A stretch of DNA of 64,000 nucleotides from Streptomyces sp. P3 (GCA_016893485.2 JAFEKX020000001.1:3534001-3598000), one strand, 5' to 3'; shown: positions 26,271-35,906, numbered from the stretch's first letter. A program made the numbers and translations. The notes: generated by a model not told the origin, from the sequence alone.

Positions 26271-28316
26271 TCACAGCACGACGAAGCTGTCCTTGACCTT
26301 GTCGTAGGTCTCCAGGGCCTGCGTCTCCACGTCCGGCTGGTACCAGGTGTTGATCTGGTACGACTTCCCGTCCTCGTCGAATCCGAGCAGCCGGGCGTGC
26401 CAGGCAACGCCCTTGAGCGTGAACGTGTACTCCCAACTCACCGCCGGAAAACCCCGGAACGTCGTCCTGTCGAGCCGGATCTTCCGATAGTCCTGCCCTG
26501 CTGGGCGTTCCGCTCCGACGCCTCCCACGTCTCCATCAAGTCCCCCGCGCGAGCGCCGACTTGCCGACGAGCTCCCGACTCCCGTCCGGTGACGTGTAGT
26601 GCACCTCGGCGCCGGTCTTCAGATCCCGCCGCCATCCCGTCGGCGTCGCCCACGCGAAACCGCCCGCCTCTTTATGCGTGCCTGGCGGGAGAGTCGGGGG
26701 CGTGAGGTGCCTTCGACGGTGGGGGACGGAGAGGAGGGAGGGGCTGTGGGAGATGGGGACGTCACCGCGGACGAACGGGCGGACGGTTCCGTCGACGTCG
26801 ATGAACCAGCCGATGAAGTACTGGACGAACCACCGGAGTTCGCGAGGATCGTGCCGGCGACCGCGGCCGCGACCACTACGGCCGCGACGGCGGTCAGTGC
26901 GATACGGCGGCGGGGGCGGTGGGGGCGGTGCGCACGGTCCGGAGTGAACGGCCGGGCGGGGCCCGGGAGTTCACCGCCTCGGGGTGCACGGGCCGGGTGC
27001 GGGCCCAGGTCGGGGCGTTGGGGCGCGGGGTGCGGTGGGGCCGGGCGCGGGGCCGGTGGGTGGGCCGGGAGGGGCGCGGGTTTTCGCTCGGTCAACGCTT
27101 GGGCGCGTGCGGCGAGTTGGGGGTCCGCGCTGGGCTCGGCCGGTGCGGCGGGTTCGGTTCGCTCACCTTGATCGGCTCGGCTGGGCGAGGCCTCGGAACT
27201 CAGCTCGGATGCGGCCTCGGACACCGCTTCGGACACGGCTTCGGCGGCGGAGACCGGTTCCTCTACGGCGGGCCGCTGCGTCGGTATCGCGTCCTCGACG
27301 GGGTGGGGGTCGTAGACCCGGGGATCGCGTGCCGCGCGGACGAGCGACGGTGCCAGGAACACCGGGGTCGGTGACTCCCGATAGACCTCGGGTGGCGACT
27401 CCGGCTCCAACTCCGTTTCAGGTGCGGCGAGTTCCCCGGGCACCTGGGGCACCTGGGGCACCTGGGGCCCTCGGCACTCTCCGACCCCGCCGCCGGGAAC
27501 GCCACCCGGGTCAGCGCCCTCTCCGCCTCCGCCAGCCCCGGCCGGTCCGACGGCTCCTTCTCCAGCAGCGCGGCGAGGATCTCGCGCAACGGGCCAGCCG
27601 CGGCCGGGAGTTCGGGCTCCTCGTACAGAACGGCGTGCAACGTGGCCAGTGTTGTGTCCCGGGAGAACGGTGACCGCCCGCCGAGCGCGGCACAGAGCGT
27701 GGCCCCCAACGACCAGATGTCCGACGGCGGCCCCTGCGGGCGCCCGGAGATCCGCTCGGGTGCCATGTAGTCGGGCGAGCCCACCAGCATGCCGACCACG
27801 GTGAGCGCCGTGGCGTCCTGGATCGCGGCGATGCCGAAGTCGGTGAGCACGACACGTCGGCCGCCGTTCTCGACGAGCACGTTGCCGGGTTTGATGTCCC
27901 GGTGCAGGACACCACCCGCGTGCACCTGGCGCAGGGCCGCCACCAGGCCGAGCCCGATGCGGGCCACCTCGCGCGGGCCGAGCGCGCCGTCGTCGGTCAG
28001 CATGCGTTCCAGCGAACGGCCGGCGACCAGCTCCATGACGATCCACAGGCGTTCGCCCTCGTCGACGACGTCGTAGACCCGCACGACGTTGGGGTGGTCG
28101 ATGCGGGCCGTCGCCCTGGCCTCGCGCAGGGTGCGCTCGCGGCGGGTGCGGGTGTCCTCCGCGTCGAGGCCGTCGATGCGCATCTCCTGACGGCGACCTG
28201 CCGGTCGAGCGTTTCGTCGGCGGCTCGCCACACCCGCCCCATTCCCCCTGCCCGATACTTTCGACCAGCCGATAACGTCCGGTCACCAACAGCCCCGGAA
28301 CTCCGCCGCCCCTCAT
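26271..28316 (-). CDS. Transmembrane Ser/Thr protein kinase
   Basis: Eukaryotic-type kinase. The Gly-rich start is TGRYRLVESIGQG. The ATP-binding Lys in VAVKEMRI is recovered by one missing A at about 28190. The catalytic loop is HRDIKPGNV, then DFGIA, then SPDYMAPE. A Pro/Ala/Glu-rich cytoplasmic linker follows (with PQVPQVPQVP), a single helix (IALTAVAAVVVAAAVAG), a Ser/Thr-rich stalk and an extracellular domain of about 130 residues ending YDKVKDSFVVL at 26271. At least five single-base errors break the frame (near 28245, 28190, 27475, 26670 and 26500). No PASTA repeats. It is divergent from a sortase-anchored protein gene. Confidence 0.88.
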
Positions 28317-28480
28317 GTTCCCCGAATTTCCCGCATTCCCCGGCAATCCGCTGCACCCCCACAATGGTCACACTTCATGCCGTACCAGCATAGTGCGGAG
28401 AAATCTTGTGGTACCTCTTCAAGTACTGCGAATTCAGGCGCAGTCCCAGGGGGACACAGGGGAACGCAAGGGGGACGAAC

Positions 28481-29244
28481 ATGAGTTCTCGTCGTGCTAC
28501 GACCATGACCAGGAACACGACCAAGACCACCGCCGAGGTCATCGCAGGATCGCTGCTCACCGCATCTTTCTCGGCGGTGATGATCCTTTCCTTCAGCGCA
28601 TCGGCGGACGACCAGGGGCCGGGAGCGGAAAAGGCGGAAAGGCCGTGGACGCGGCTCCGGCCGGGGTGAAACTGACCACGCTCCTGCCGTCGAAGATCTC
28701 GGTCGACAACGGTTCGAAGAAGACGGCGATCACCGCCACCGTGAAGAATGAGGGGACCAGGACGAGCGGCGATGTCAGTCTTCTGGTCGTCGGATTCGAC
28801 GGCCTCAAGGTCAAGGGCGTGCAGGGCTGTTCGGCGCTCGCCCAAAAGGATCTGCCGGCCGGTTCGAACAGCGGATTCAAGTGCTCCGTGGGCGCTCTCG
28901 CCGCGGGCAAGTCGAGGTCGTACGCGGTCGACGCGACGTACGACCTGAGCAAGGCCGGGAAGATCTGTCTGCCGGTGATGTCCGCCGACGGCAAGAAGAC
29001 GTTCTGGCAGCAGGGCCCGGTCCCGTTCGGTACGGCGAACCCCTCGCCGAACGCCCCGGCCACCCCGCTGCTGCTCGGCACCGACAACAAGCCGGTGGCA
29101 CCGGGCGGCGACACGCTGCCCAAGACGGGCGTCGGCGACGACGTCCTGCCACTGGGCGCGGCCGGCGCGGCACTGATCGCGGCGGGCGCGGCGGGCCTGT
29201 ACTGGTCGCAGCGACGGCCGGGACGGCAGGCCCTGCGGGGCTGA
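28481..29244 (+). CDS. LPxTG-type cell-wall anchored protein
   Basis: The start ATG at 28481 follows AGGGGG. The signal peptide (TTAEVIAGSLLTASFSAVMILSFSASA with a basic head, split here by the signal site) precedes a mature domain of about 180 residues with two Cys (GCSALAQ, KCSVGAL) and an Ig-like pattern. The C-terminus has LPKTGVGDD, a hydrophobic helix and the charged tail SQRRPGRQALRG, the sortase signal. One G is missing at about 28617 (DDQG to AGSGKGGKAVDAAP). Probably a surface protein; a partner of the neighbouring kinase is possible but unproven. Confidence 0.82.
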
Positions 29245-29293
29245 GCCGCCGACGCCGGACGCTGCCGCAGGGCTGAAGTCGGCGGGACTGGAC

Positions 29294-29330
29294 AGGGAGG
29301 GCCGGGTCGCGGGAGCACCCAGCCCTCCCT
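29294..29330 (+). terminator. Terminator after the LPxTG gene
   Basis: AGGGAGGGC (29294-29302) pairs with GCCCTCCCT (29322-29330), followed by CTTG. Confidence 0.75.
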
Positions 29331-29400
29331 CTTGCCTGTGCCCAAGCGCCCTCGAACGCGCCGGAAAATCTGACGGCACATGTCAGGTTATGCGGCCAGC

Positions 29401-30714
29401 ATGACCCCCATGAACCGCCACACACAGCCGCTCATCCTCCGTCCCACCGACCCCGGCTACGAGGACGAACTCGCCTGTTTCCAGACGGGGTTCACCCAGC
29501 GCCCGGCCGTCGTCCACGGCGCGCGCTCGGCCGACGACGTGATCGCCGCCGTACGGTACGCGGCCGTGAAGGACCTGCCGGTCGGCGTGCAGGCGACCGG
29601 GCACGGGCTGCCGGGCGGGTCCGAGGGCGGTGTGCTGATCACGACGCGACGGATGGACGGGGTGCGGGTCGATCCCGAGAACCGCACCGTCCGTGTCCAG
29701 GCGGGCGCCCGCTGGGCGCAGGTCGTGGCCGCCGCCGAACCCCACGGCCTCGCTCCCCTGAACGGATCCGCGCCGGGTGTGGGCGCCGTGTCGTACACGC
29801 TGGGCGGTGGACTGGGCATCCTGGCACGGGAGTTCGGGTACGCGGCCGACCATGTCCGCCGGCTCGACCTCGTCACCGCCGACGGTCAACTGCGCCGGGT
29901 GACAAGGGAGTCGGAGCCCGAGCTGTACTGGGCGCTGCTCGGCGCCGGTCATGTCCTCGGTGTCGTCACGGAGTTGGAGATCGACCTCGTCCCGGTGCGG
30001 ACGCTCTACGGCGGTTCGCTCGCCTTCGACGGGCGGGAGGTCGACCCCACGGCCCTGCTGCGGGCGTACGAGGAGTGGACGCGGACCGTGCCGGACGAGC
30101 TGACCTCGTCCTTCGCCGCCGTACCGTACCCGGACATCCCGGCGCTGCCGCCGCACCTGCGCGGGCGGTACGTCCTCTCCGTGCGCGTCGCCTGGACGGG
30201 CAGCCGTGCCGAGGGGGAGCGACTCGTCGCGCCGCTGCGGGCGTTCGGGCCGGTGCTCGCGGACTCCCTGCGCGAGATGCCGTACTCCGAGAGTCACACG
30301 ATCCACAGCGATCCGCCCGAGCCGCACGCGTACTACGGGGACAGCGCGGTGGTACGCGAGTTGGACGTGGCGCGGGTGGGCGAGGTGCTGTCGCTCGCCG
30401 GGCCGGACGCGGACGGCATGTGTGTCGTCCAGGTCAACCATCTCGGCGGGGCGCTGGCGAGGCCCGCGCCGAACTCGGTGCCGTATCGCGAAGGGCGGTT
30501 CCTGGTACGGCTGTTGGCCGTCGGGGAGCGGAAGGCCGTACGGGAACGGCTGGACCCGGCGTTCGCGCTGCTCGCGCCGCACACACTCGGGCGGACGGTC
30601 AACTTCGCGTTCGGGGCCGGTGACCGGACCGAGGGGCTGTATGACCCGGAGACGCGGAAGAGGCTCGCCGAGATCAAGTCGTCGTACGACCCGGCGAACC
30701 TCTTCCGGCGGTAA
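29401..30714 (+). CDS. FAD-binding BBE-type oxidoreductase
   Basis: An intact flavoenzyme of the berberine-bridge/6-hydroxynicotine oxidase type. The PP-loop region is RPAVVHGARSADDVIAAVRYA. ATGHGLPGG supplies the His position used for covalent FAD. The second FAD motif is NGSAPGVGAVSYTLGGGLGILAREFG, and the C-terminal BBE segment is YDPETRKRLAEIKSSYDPANLF. About 440 residues. Three Met codons (29380, 29401, 29410) are possible starts; no strong ribosome site decides. Substrate unknown. Convergent with bioY. Confidence 0.9.
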   Translation: MTPMNRHTQPLILRPTDPGYEDELACFQTGFTQRPAVVHGARSADDVIAAVRYAAVKDLPVGVQATGHGLPGGSEGGVLITTRRMDGVRVDPENRTVRVQAGARWAQVVAAAEPHGLAPLNGSAPGVGAVSYTLGGGLGILAREFGYAADHVRRLDLVTADGQLRRVTRESEPELYWALLGAGHVLGVVTELEIDLVPVRTLYGGSLAFDGREVDPTALLRAYEEWTRTVPDELTSSFAAVPYPDIPALPPHLRGRYVLSVRVAWTGSRAEGERLVAPLRAFGPVLADSLREMPYSESHTIHSDPPEPHAYYGDSAVVRELDVARVGEVLSLAGPDADGMCVVQVNHLGGALARPAPNSVPYREGRFLVRLLAVGERKAVRERLDPAFALLAPHTLGRTVNFAFGAGDRTEGLYDPETRKRLAEIKSSYDPANLFRR

Positions 30715-30722
30715 CGGCCGTG

Positions 30723-31304
30723 TCAACGCTGCTTGTTGACGAACTTCCAGGCCGTCGGGGCCGCGCCCATCGCCAGGGCGGCCTTCAGGGCGTCGCCGAT
30801 GAGGAACGGGGTGAGGCCGGCGGCGAGCGCGGCGCCGGCCGAGAGGTCGAGGCTGAGCGCCAGGTACGGGACGCCGATGGCGTAGATGATCGCCTCGCCC
30901 AGCAGCATCGTGCCGGCCATGCGCAGGACCGAACGGTCGGCGCCGCGGCGGGCCAGGGCGCCGACGGCCGCGGAGGCGAGCAGCATGCCGGCGATGTAGC
31001 CGAAGGAGGCGCCGGCGCCGGAGGTGCCCCCGGCGAACCACGGGACGCCGGCCAGGCCGAGCAGCGCGTACAGGGCGAGCGACAGGAAGCCGCGGCCTGC
31101 GCCGAGGGACGTGCCGACGAGGAGGGCGGCGAAGGTCTGGCCGGTGACCGGGACCGAGGAGCCCGGCACGGGCACGGCGAGCTGTGCGGCGAGGCCGGTG
31201 AGCGCGGCGCCGCCGAGCACGAGGGCGATGTCCCGCACACGGGAGGCGGGCAGCAGGTCGGCGAGGACCTGGCCCGGGCGGGTGGTGGCGACGGCGGTAC
31301 TCAA
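30723..31304 (-). CDS. bioY: Biotin transporter BioY
   Basis: The S-component of an ECF-type biotin importer, intact, 193 residues, six helices. Family signatures are VPVTGQTFAALLVGTSLGAGRGFLSLALYALLGLAGVPWFAGG (spread over helices 2-3) and the late LTPFLIGDALKAALA. No bioMN genes are adjacent. It is divergent from the ROK regulator and leader peptide. Confidence 0.93.
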   Translation of the reverse strand: MSTAVATTRPGQVLADLLPASRVRDIALVLGGAALTGLAAQLAVPVPGSSVPVTGQTFAALLVGTSLGAGRGFLSLALYALLGLAGVPWFAGGTSGAGASFGYIAGMLLASAAVGALARRGADRSVLRMAGTMLLGEAIIYAIGVPYLALSLDLSAGAALAAGLTPFLIGDALKAALAMGAAPTAWKFVNKQR

Positions 31305-31560
31305 GGGGACTCCGCAGGTTGACGGGGTACAGGGGGACTTTGTGACGCTATCCCAGGGTCCTCGGGCCGATCACCGTCAGCGTTCGACAAAGGCTGGAAC
31401 GGGGACTTGGTGGGCTCCGGACAAAGGATGCCCGTTACACGCGCCGGGGCGTGATGCCGGTCACGCGGATGCCGTGCCGTGTCGCACACCCGTCGTCGTG
31501 CCGTCTCGCACACCGGTCACGGGCTGGGCAGCCGTGGGCCGCTTTGCTAGCTTCGAGCGC
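31305..31560. other. Upstream region of bioY and of the sulfur-cluster leader
   Basis: No gene seen. A TAGCTT -10-like hexamer at 31548-31553 would start transcription at or next to the leader ATG (31561). Confidence 0.4.
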
Positions 31561-31644
31561 ATGGTTGCCCAGGCCCGGAACTTCGCGTCGCGTCGCTATG
31601 TCGACCTGCGACGCCAGGCCGCGGCGACCTGTTACCGCCCCTGA
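31561..31644 (+). CDS. Putative Cys-containing leader peptide upstream of ROK regulator
   Basis: A 27-residue frame whose second half reads RYVDLRRQAAATCYRP. This matches the RxVDLxRxxSAxC-type leader peptides that precede sulfur-assimilation genes in Streptomyces. The Cys codon near the end (TGT) would stall ribosomes when cysteinyl-tRNA is scarce. It has no ribosome site and starts 7-8 bases after a -10-like TAGCTT, so the transcript is probably leaderless. The ROK gene follows after 76 bp. Confidence 0.6.
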   Translation: MVAQARNFASRRYVDLRRQAAATCYRP

Positions 31645-31720
31645 GGCGGGCGGGAGCGGATCCGGTGCGCCTCGTATCCGAGACGGCGCACTGTCGGACC
31701 CGTTCCCGAGGAAGATCCCC

Positions 31721-32954
31721 ATGCCCCGTAACGCGGCACCCCTTCTCGCCTCCCCCTCCCCGGCTCCCCAGCTCTCCTCGCTCCCCCGTGCCCCGCGCCG
31801 CCGACAGCGACCGGCGGCGCACCAACGCGAGCGTCGTCCTGCGCTCCGTGCTGGAGCACGGGCCGGTGGCCCGCTCGACCGTGTCCCGGCTGACCGGGCT
31901 GTCCCCCGCGTCGGTCACCGACTACTGCGCCCGCTTCACCGAACTCGGGCTCATACGGGAGGCGGCCACACCCCGACGCTCGAACGGTGTGGGCCGGCCC
32001 CATGTGCCCGTCGACCTGGACGCGTCACGGTTCGTCGTGGGCGGAGTCCATGTGGCCGTGCCCTATACGACGGTGGCACTGCTGGATCTGCGCGGCCGGG
32101 TGGTGACCGAGCGCCGGCTCGGTCACGACAGCACGAACCCCGCCCTGGTGCTGGCGCGCGCCGCCGAGGGGCTGGAGGCGCTGCTCGCGGAGGCGGCCGG
32201 GGCCACCCCACTGGGGGTCGGGGTCGCCGCAGGCGGCTGGGTCGACCGGGACTCCGGGAGCATCGTCGACCATCCGCTGCTGGGCTGGCGGGACGTGCCG
32301 GTGCGCGAACTGCTCGGCGACCGCACCGGGCTGCCGGTCCATGTGGACGGCCACGCACGGGCGTTGGTGAACGGGGAGCGCCTCTTCGGGCAGTCGGCGC
32401 GCGGCAGCCGCAGCGTGCTGCACCTCTTCGTCGGCAATGTGGTCGACGCGGCCTTCGCGACCAACGACGAGGTGCACCACGGCCCCCGTTCGCAGGCGGG
32501 CGCGATCGCCCATCTGCCGCTGCGCGGCGGTACGGAACCCTGCGACTGCGGGCGCGTCGGCTGCCTCCAGGTCGAGCTGAGCGAACGGACGTTGTGCCGC
32601 CGGGCCCGCGAGGCCGGGATCGTCGACGGGGTCAACCCGACCCACGTCGTGACGGCGGCGGAGCGCGGAAACCCCATCGCCGTACGGCTGTTGACGCAGC
32701 GGGCGCGGATGGTGGGGCGGGCGGCCGGGCTGCTGCTCGACATCCTCAACCCGGAGACGGTGGTCGTCACCGAGCTGGGGGTCATCCGGCGGGAGGACTG
32801 CCTGCGGGCGCTGCGCGAGGAGGTCGGTGACGCGCGGGCCTCGGCTGTCGTGCCGACGAGTTTCCCGGATTCCGTACTGGCCGTTGCGGGCGGTTCGGTG
32901 ATGCTGGACGTGCTGTTCCGGGATCCCCTGAGCCTGTCACCGGGGCGTATTTAA
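31721..32954 (+). CDS. ROK-family transcriptional regulator
   Basis: The N-terminal winged helix is RRTNASVVLRSVLEHGPVARSTVSRLTGLSPASVTDYC (two segments). The ROK kinase-like domain follows, with the zinc motif CDCGRVGCLQ and ILNPETVVV. ROK repressors sense sugars or related ligands; here the neighbours suggest sulfur or sulfonate control. I chose the ATG at 31721, which follows GAGGAAG at the right spacing and reads MPRNAAPLLASPSP. It needs two missing C bases in the C-rich stretch 31749-31795 to reach the helix-turn-helix frame. The uncorrected open frame begins at 31665. Confidence 0.82.
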
Positions 32955-33007
32955 TTCAGAAACTCGGAATGTTGACAGGGGCGCCCATGGCCGGGAACAT
33001 CCTGGTC

Positions 33008-33046
33008 ATGAGCCTGCAGATGAGTTGTCGCACTTCTTGTTGCTGA
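33008..33046 (+). CDS. Cys-rich leader peptide of the sulfonate operon
   Basis: MSLQMSCRTSCC, 12 residues with three Cys in the last six positions. An in-frame ATG at 32987 would add 7 residues. TTGACA at 32972-32977 and CATCCT at 32998-33003 form a possible promoter that would place the transcript start at the 33008 ATG. A GCGCC/GGCGC hairpin (33056-33068) follows. The ABC transporter operon begins 131 bp downstream. The arrangement fits cysteine-responsive attenuation. Confidence 0.55.
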   Translation: MSLQMSCRTSCC

Positions 33047-33165
33047 CCCGTTGACGCGCCCCGGGCGCCGGTCTCATCCTGCCTGAATTTCTTCTCCCGG
33101 ACTGTTCCGTCTTTCGCCGTCCGTGAATTTCGCGTGCCTTCCCGCGTTCCCGTGACTTTTGATCA

Positions 33166-33177
33166 GGGAGTTCTCCC
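33166..33177 (+). promoter_or_regulatory. Mini-hairpin over the ribosome site of the substrate-binding protein gene
   Basis: GGGAG-TT-CTCCC immediately before the ATG at 33178 pairs the Shine-Dalgarno sequence AGGGAG with the bases next to the start codon. Confidence 0.5.
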
Positions 33178-34248
33178 ATGCCTCATTCCCGTGCGCCCGG
33201 CGTCGACCGGCGGCTCTTCCTCACCTCCGTGCTCGGTGCCGCCGCGGGCATCTCCGGTCTCAGCGGCTGCGCCACGAGCAGCGCCGCCACCGCCAGGTCG
33301 GGGGCCGGTCTGTCCGCCCCGCTCGCCGAGAAGGTCCCGTCCGGCACGAGCCTGAAGATCTCCTCGTACCTGAACACCCAGCAGCTCCAGTTCAAGCTGG
33401 CCAAACTGCCCAGGTTGCCCTTCACCGTGTCGAGTTGGGTGAACATCGGCGCCGGCCCCGATGTCATCAACGCCTTCCGCGCCAAGTCCCTGGACCTCGC
33501 CAACAACGCGGGCATCCCACCGATCCAGGCGCACTACCAGGGCTACGACGCGAAGATCGTCGCGATCGACGTCACCCGCAAGCCGAACTACCTCTTCGCC
33601 ACCAAGCCCGGCAGCGACATCCACACCGTCGCCGACTTCAAGGGCAAGAAGCTGGCGTTCTCGCAGGGTCAGGCCCAAGGAGTCGTCCTGCTAAGGGCGT
33701 TGAAGCAGGCCGGGCTGAAGTACGACGAGGTGACACTCGTCCCGCTGACCAGCAACCAGTTCTTCACCGCCCTGCAGTCCGGCCAGGTCGACATCGCCCC
33801 GCTCGCCAACAGCCAGGCACCGGCGTACCTCAAGCAGTACGAGGCGAAGGGCGCCCGCGCGATCACCACCGATGTCGTAGACCTGCTCAACCTGCTGTGG
33901 GCGCCGACCGCCGTGCTGGCCGACTCGGCGAAGGCCGCCGCGATCGCCGCGTACATCCCGCAGTGGGCGCAGGGTCAGGTCTGGCAGTACGAGCACCCGG
34001 ACACCTGGAACGAGGAGTTCTACGTCAAGACGCAGAACCTGACCCTCGCGCAGGCCAAGTCGGTCACCGCGCTCGCCAACAAGCCGTTCTTTCCACCGAG
34101 TTGGGACGCGGCCGTGAAGTGGGAGCAGGAGACCGCCGATCTGCTCGCCGAGGGCGGGTTCGTGAAGAAGTTCACGGTGGACTCGCTCTTCGACCGGCGG
34201 TTCGAGGGGATCGCGGCGAAGGCCGTGGCGGCGGAGTACCGGAGGTGA
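33178..34248 (+). CDS. Sulfonate/aliphatic-sulfur ABC transporter substrate-binding lipoprotein (SsuA-like)
   Basis: Binds sulfonates outside the membrane for the importer. The N-terminus has an Arg-Arg (VDRRLFLTSVLG), a hydrophobic stretch and the lipobox LSGC at about residues 27-30. The mature protein is an NMT1/SsuA-type bilobed domain (NIGAGPDVINAFRAKSLDLANNAG; TVADFKGKKLAF). Intact, 356 residues. Its stop overlaps the GTG of the permease gene region (GGAGGTGA). Sulfonate specificity is inferred from the monooxygenase and TauD genes downstream. Confidence 0.85.
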   Translation: MPHSRAPGVDRRLFLTSVLGAAAGISGLSGCATSSAATARSGAGLSAPLAEKVPSGTSLKISSYLNTQQLQFKLAKLPRLPFTVSSWVNIGAGPDVINAFRAKSLDLANNAGIPPIQAHYQGYDAKIVAIDVTRKPNYLFATKPGSDIHTVADFKGKKLAFSQGQAQGVVLLRALKQAGLKYDEVTLVPLTSNQFFTALQSGQVDIAPLANSQAPAYLKQYEAKGARAITTDVVDLLNLLWAPTAVLADSAKAAAIAAYIPQWAQGQVWQYEHPDTWNEEFYVKTQNLTLAQAKSVTALANKPFFPPSWDAAVKWEQETADLLAEGGFVKKFTVDSLFDRRFEGIAAKAVAAEYRR

Positions 34249-34253
34249 CGACG

Positions 34254-35120
34254 ATGACGACCTCCCAGACGGTGGACGCCTCTGCCGCGACATCCTTGCC
34301 GCCGACGGCTGTTGAGGGTGCCGTCAAGGCTCCGCGCAAGCGGCGACGCGGTCTCGCCCCCGGCAGGCGGCTACCCGCCTCCCGGGTCGTCGGGCCGCTC
34401 CTCTTCCTCGTCCTGTGGACCGTCGCCTCCGCCGCCGGGCAGTTGGACCCGGCCGCGATCCCGGCGCCCTGGACGGTGCTGCGGACCGCCGGCCGGCTGT
34501 GGACCTCCGGCACGCTGCCCACGGACATGCTGACCTCGCTGGAACGCGCCGCGTACGGCTTCGCCCTCGGCCTCACCGCCGGTGTCGTCCTCGCCCTGGC
34601 GGCTGGGCTGAGCCGGGTCGGCGAGGCGCTGATCGACGGGACCGTGCAGCTCAACCGGGCGATCCCGACCCTCGGCCTCATCCCGCTATTCATCCTCTGG
34701 CTGGGCATCGGCGAGACCTTCAAGATCGCCATCATCGCGATCGTCGTCTACATCCCGATCTACCTCAACCTGCACGCCGCGCTCTCCGGCATCGACCACC
34801 GCTATGTCGAACTCGCCGAGGTCCAGGGCCTGTCGAGGCTCCAGTTCGTCCGCCAGATCGTCATCCCCGGCGCGCTGCCCGGCTTCTTCGTGGGCCTGCG
34901 CCTCGGCGTCACCGGCTCCTGGCTCAGCCTGGTCGTCCTGGAGCAGATCAACGCCACCAGCGGCCTCGGCTACATGATGTTCCAGGCCCAGAACTACGGC
35001 CAGTCGGACGTCATCCTCGTCGGCCTGCTGATCTACGGCGTGTTCGGTCTGCTCTCCGACAGCGCGGTCCGTCTCGTCGAACGGAGGGTGCTGTCATGGC
35101 GCCGCACACTCAGCAACTGA
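34254..35120 (+). CDS. Sulfonate ABC transporter permease (SsuC-like)
   Basis: Intact, about 288 residues, six helices. The binding-protein-dependent transport signature is YVELAEVQGLSRLQFVRQIVIPGALPGFFVGLRLG (EAA loop that contacts the ATPase). The start ATG at 34254 sits eight bases after GGAGG, which lies at the end of the previous gene; the GTG at 34245 is an alternative. It overlaps the ATPase gene by 25 bp. Confidence 0.88.
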   Translation: MTTSQTVDASAATSLPPTAVEGAVKAPRKRRRGLAPGRRLPASRVVGPLLFLVLWTVASAAGQLDPAAIPAPWTVLRTAGRLWTSGTLPTDMLTSLERAAYGFALGLTAGVVLALAAGLSRVGEALIDGTVQLNRAIPTLGLIPLFILWLGIGETFKIAIIAIVVYIPIYLNLHAALSGIDHRYVELAEVQGLSRLQFVRQIVIPGALPGFFVGLRLGVTGSWLSLVVLEQINATSGLGYMMFQAQNYGQSDVILVGLLIYGVFGLLSDSAVRLVERRVLSWRRTLSN

Positions 35121-35828
35121 CCGGCACCGGCGTGGTTCCCGCGGTCCCCGCGGTTCGACTCCGGGGCTTACGCGGTCGTTCGGCGGGCGGGCGGTTCTCG
35201 ACCACGTCGATCTGGATCTGCCCGCCGGGCAGTTCACCGCACTGCTCGGGCACAGCGGTTCCGGCAAGAGCACGTTGCTGCGGGCGATCGCGGGGCTGGA
35301 CCACGAGGTCGTCGGGAGTGGTCAACTCTCCGCCCCTGAGCGGGTGTCGGTGGTGTTCCAGGACTCGCGGTTGCTGCCGTGGCGGCGGGTTCTCGACAAC
35401 GTGCTGCTGGGGGCGGAGGGGAAGGAAGCCGCCGCGAAGGGGCGTGAGGCCCTTGCCGAGGTGGGGCTCGCCGGGCGGGAGCGGGCGTGGCCCAACGAGT
35501 TGTCCGGGGTGAGGCGCAGCGGGCCGCGTTGGCCCGGTCGTTGGTGCGTGAGCCTGAACTGCTGTTGGCGGATGAGCCGTTCGGGGCGCTTGACGCGTTG
35601 ACCCGGATTCGGATGCATGTGTTGTTGCGGGAGTTGTGGGAGCGGCATCGGCCCTCGGTGCTGCTGGTCACCCATGACGTGGATGAGGCGATTGTGCTCG
35701 CGGATCGGGTGCTGGTGCTTGAACAGGGGCGGATTGGGCTGGACCTGGCGATCGATCCTGAGGTGGCGCGGGCGGAGTATCGGGAGCGGTTGCTCGCGGC
35801 GCTCGGGGTGACGTCGGATTCCCGCTGA
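35096..35828 (+). CDS. Sulfonate ABC transporter ATP-binding protein (SsuB-like)
   Basis: Reassembled protein of about 244 residues. Walker A is [13 protein letters not shown], the Q-loop [12 protein letters not shown], the signature [16 protein letters not shown], Walker [13 protein letters not shown], and the switch His is in [10 protein letters not shown]. Two missing G bases, in GGGG runs at about 35164 and 35508, break the frame; the second falls inside the signature motif. The start ATG at 35096 follows GGAGGG. The stop codon TGA is the first three bases of an 18-bp tandem repeat array. Confidence 0.85.
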
Positions 35829-35896
35829 GCGTCGGCTGCTCGGTGAGCGTCGGCTGCTCGGTGAGCGTCGGCTGCTCGGTGAGCGTCGGCTGCTCG
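35826..35896. repeat. Four tandem copies of an 18-bp repeat
   Basis: TGAGCGTCGGCTGCTCGG at 35826, 35844, 35862 and 35880 (last copy 17 bp). The copies are identical and begin at the stop codon of the ATPase gene. Confidence 0.95.
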
Positions 35897-35906
35897 TGCG
35901 CGCCTT

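Noticed and set aside
27435..27470. Short CACCTGGGG tandem repeats as a regulatory array
   Set aside because: They are in frame in the kinase linker and encode QVPQVPQVP.
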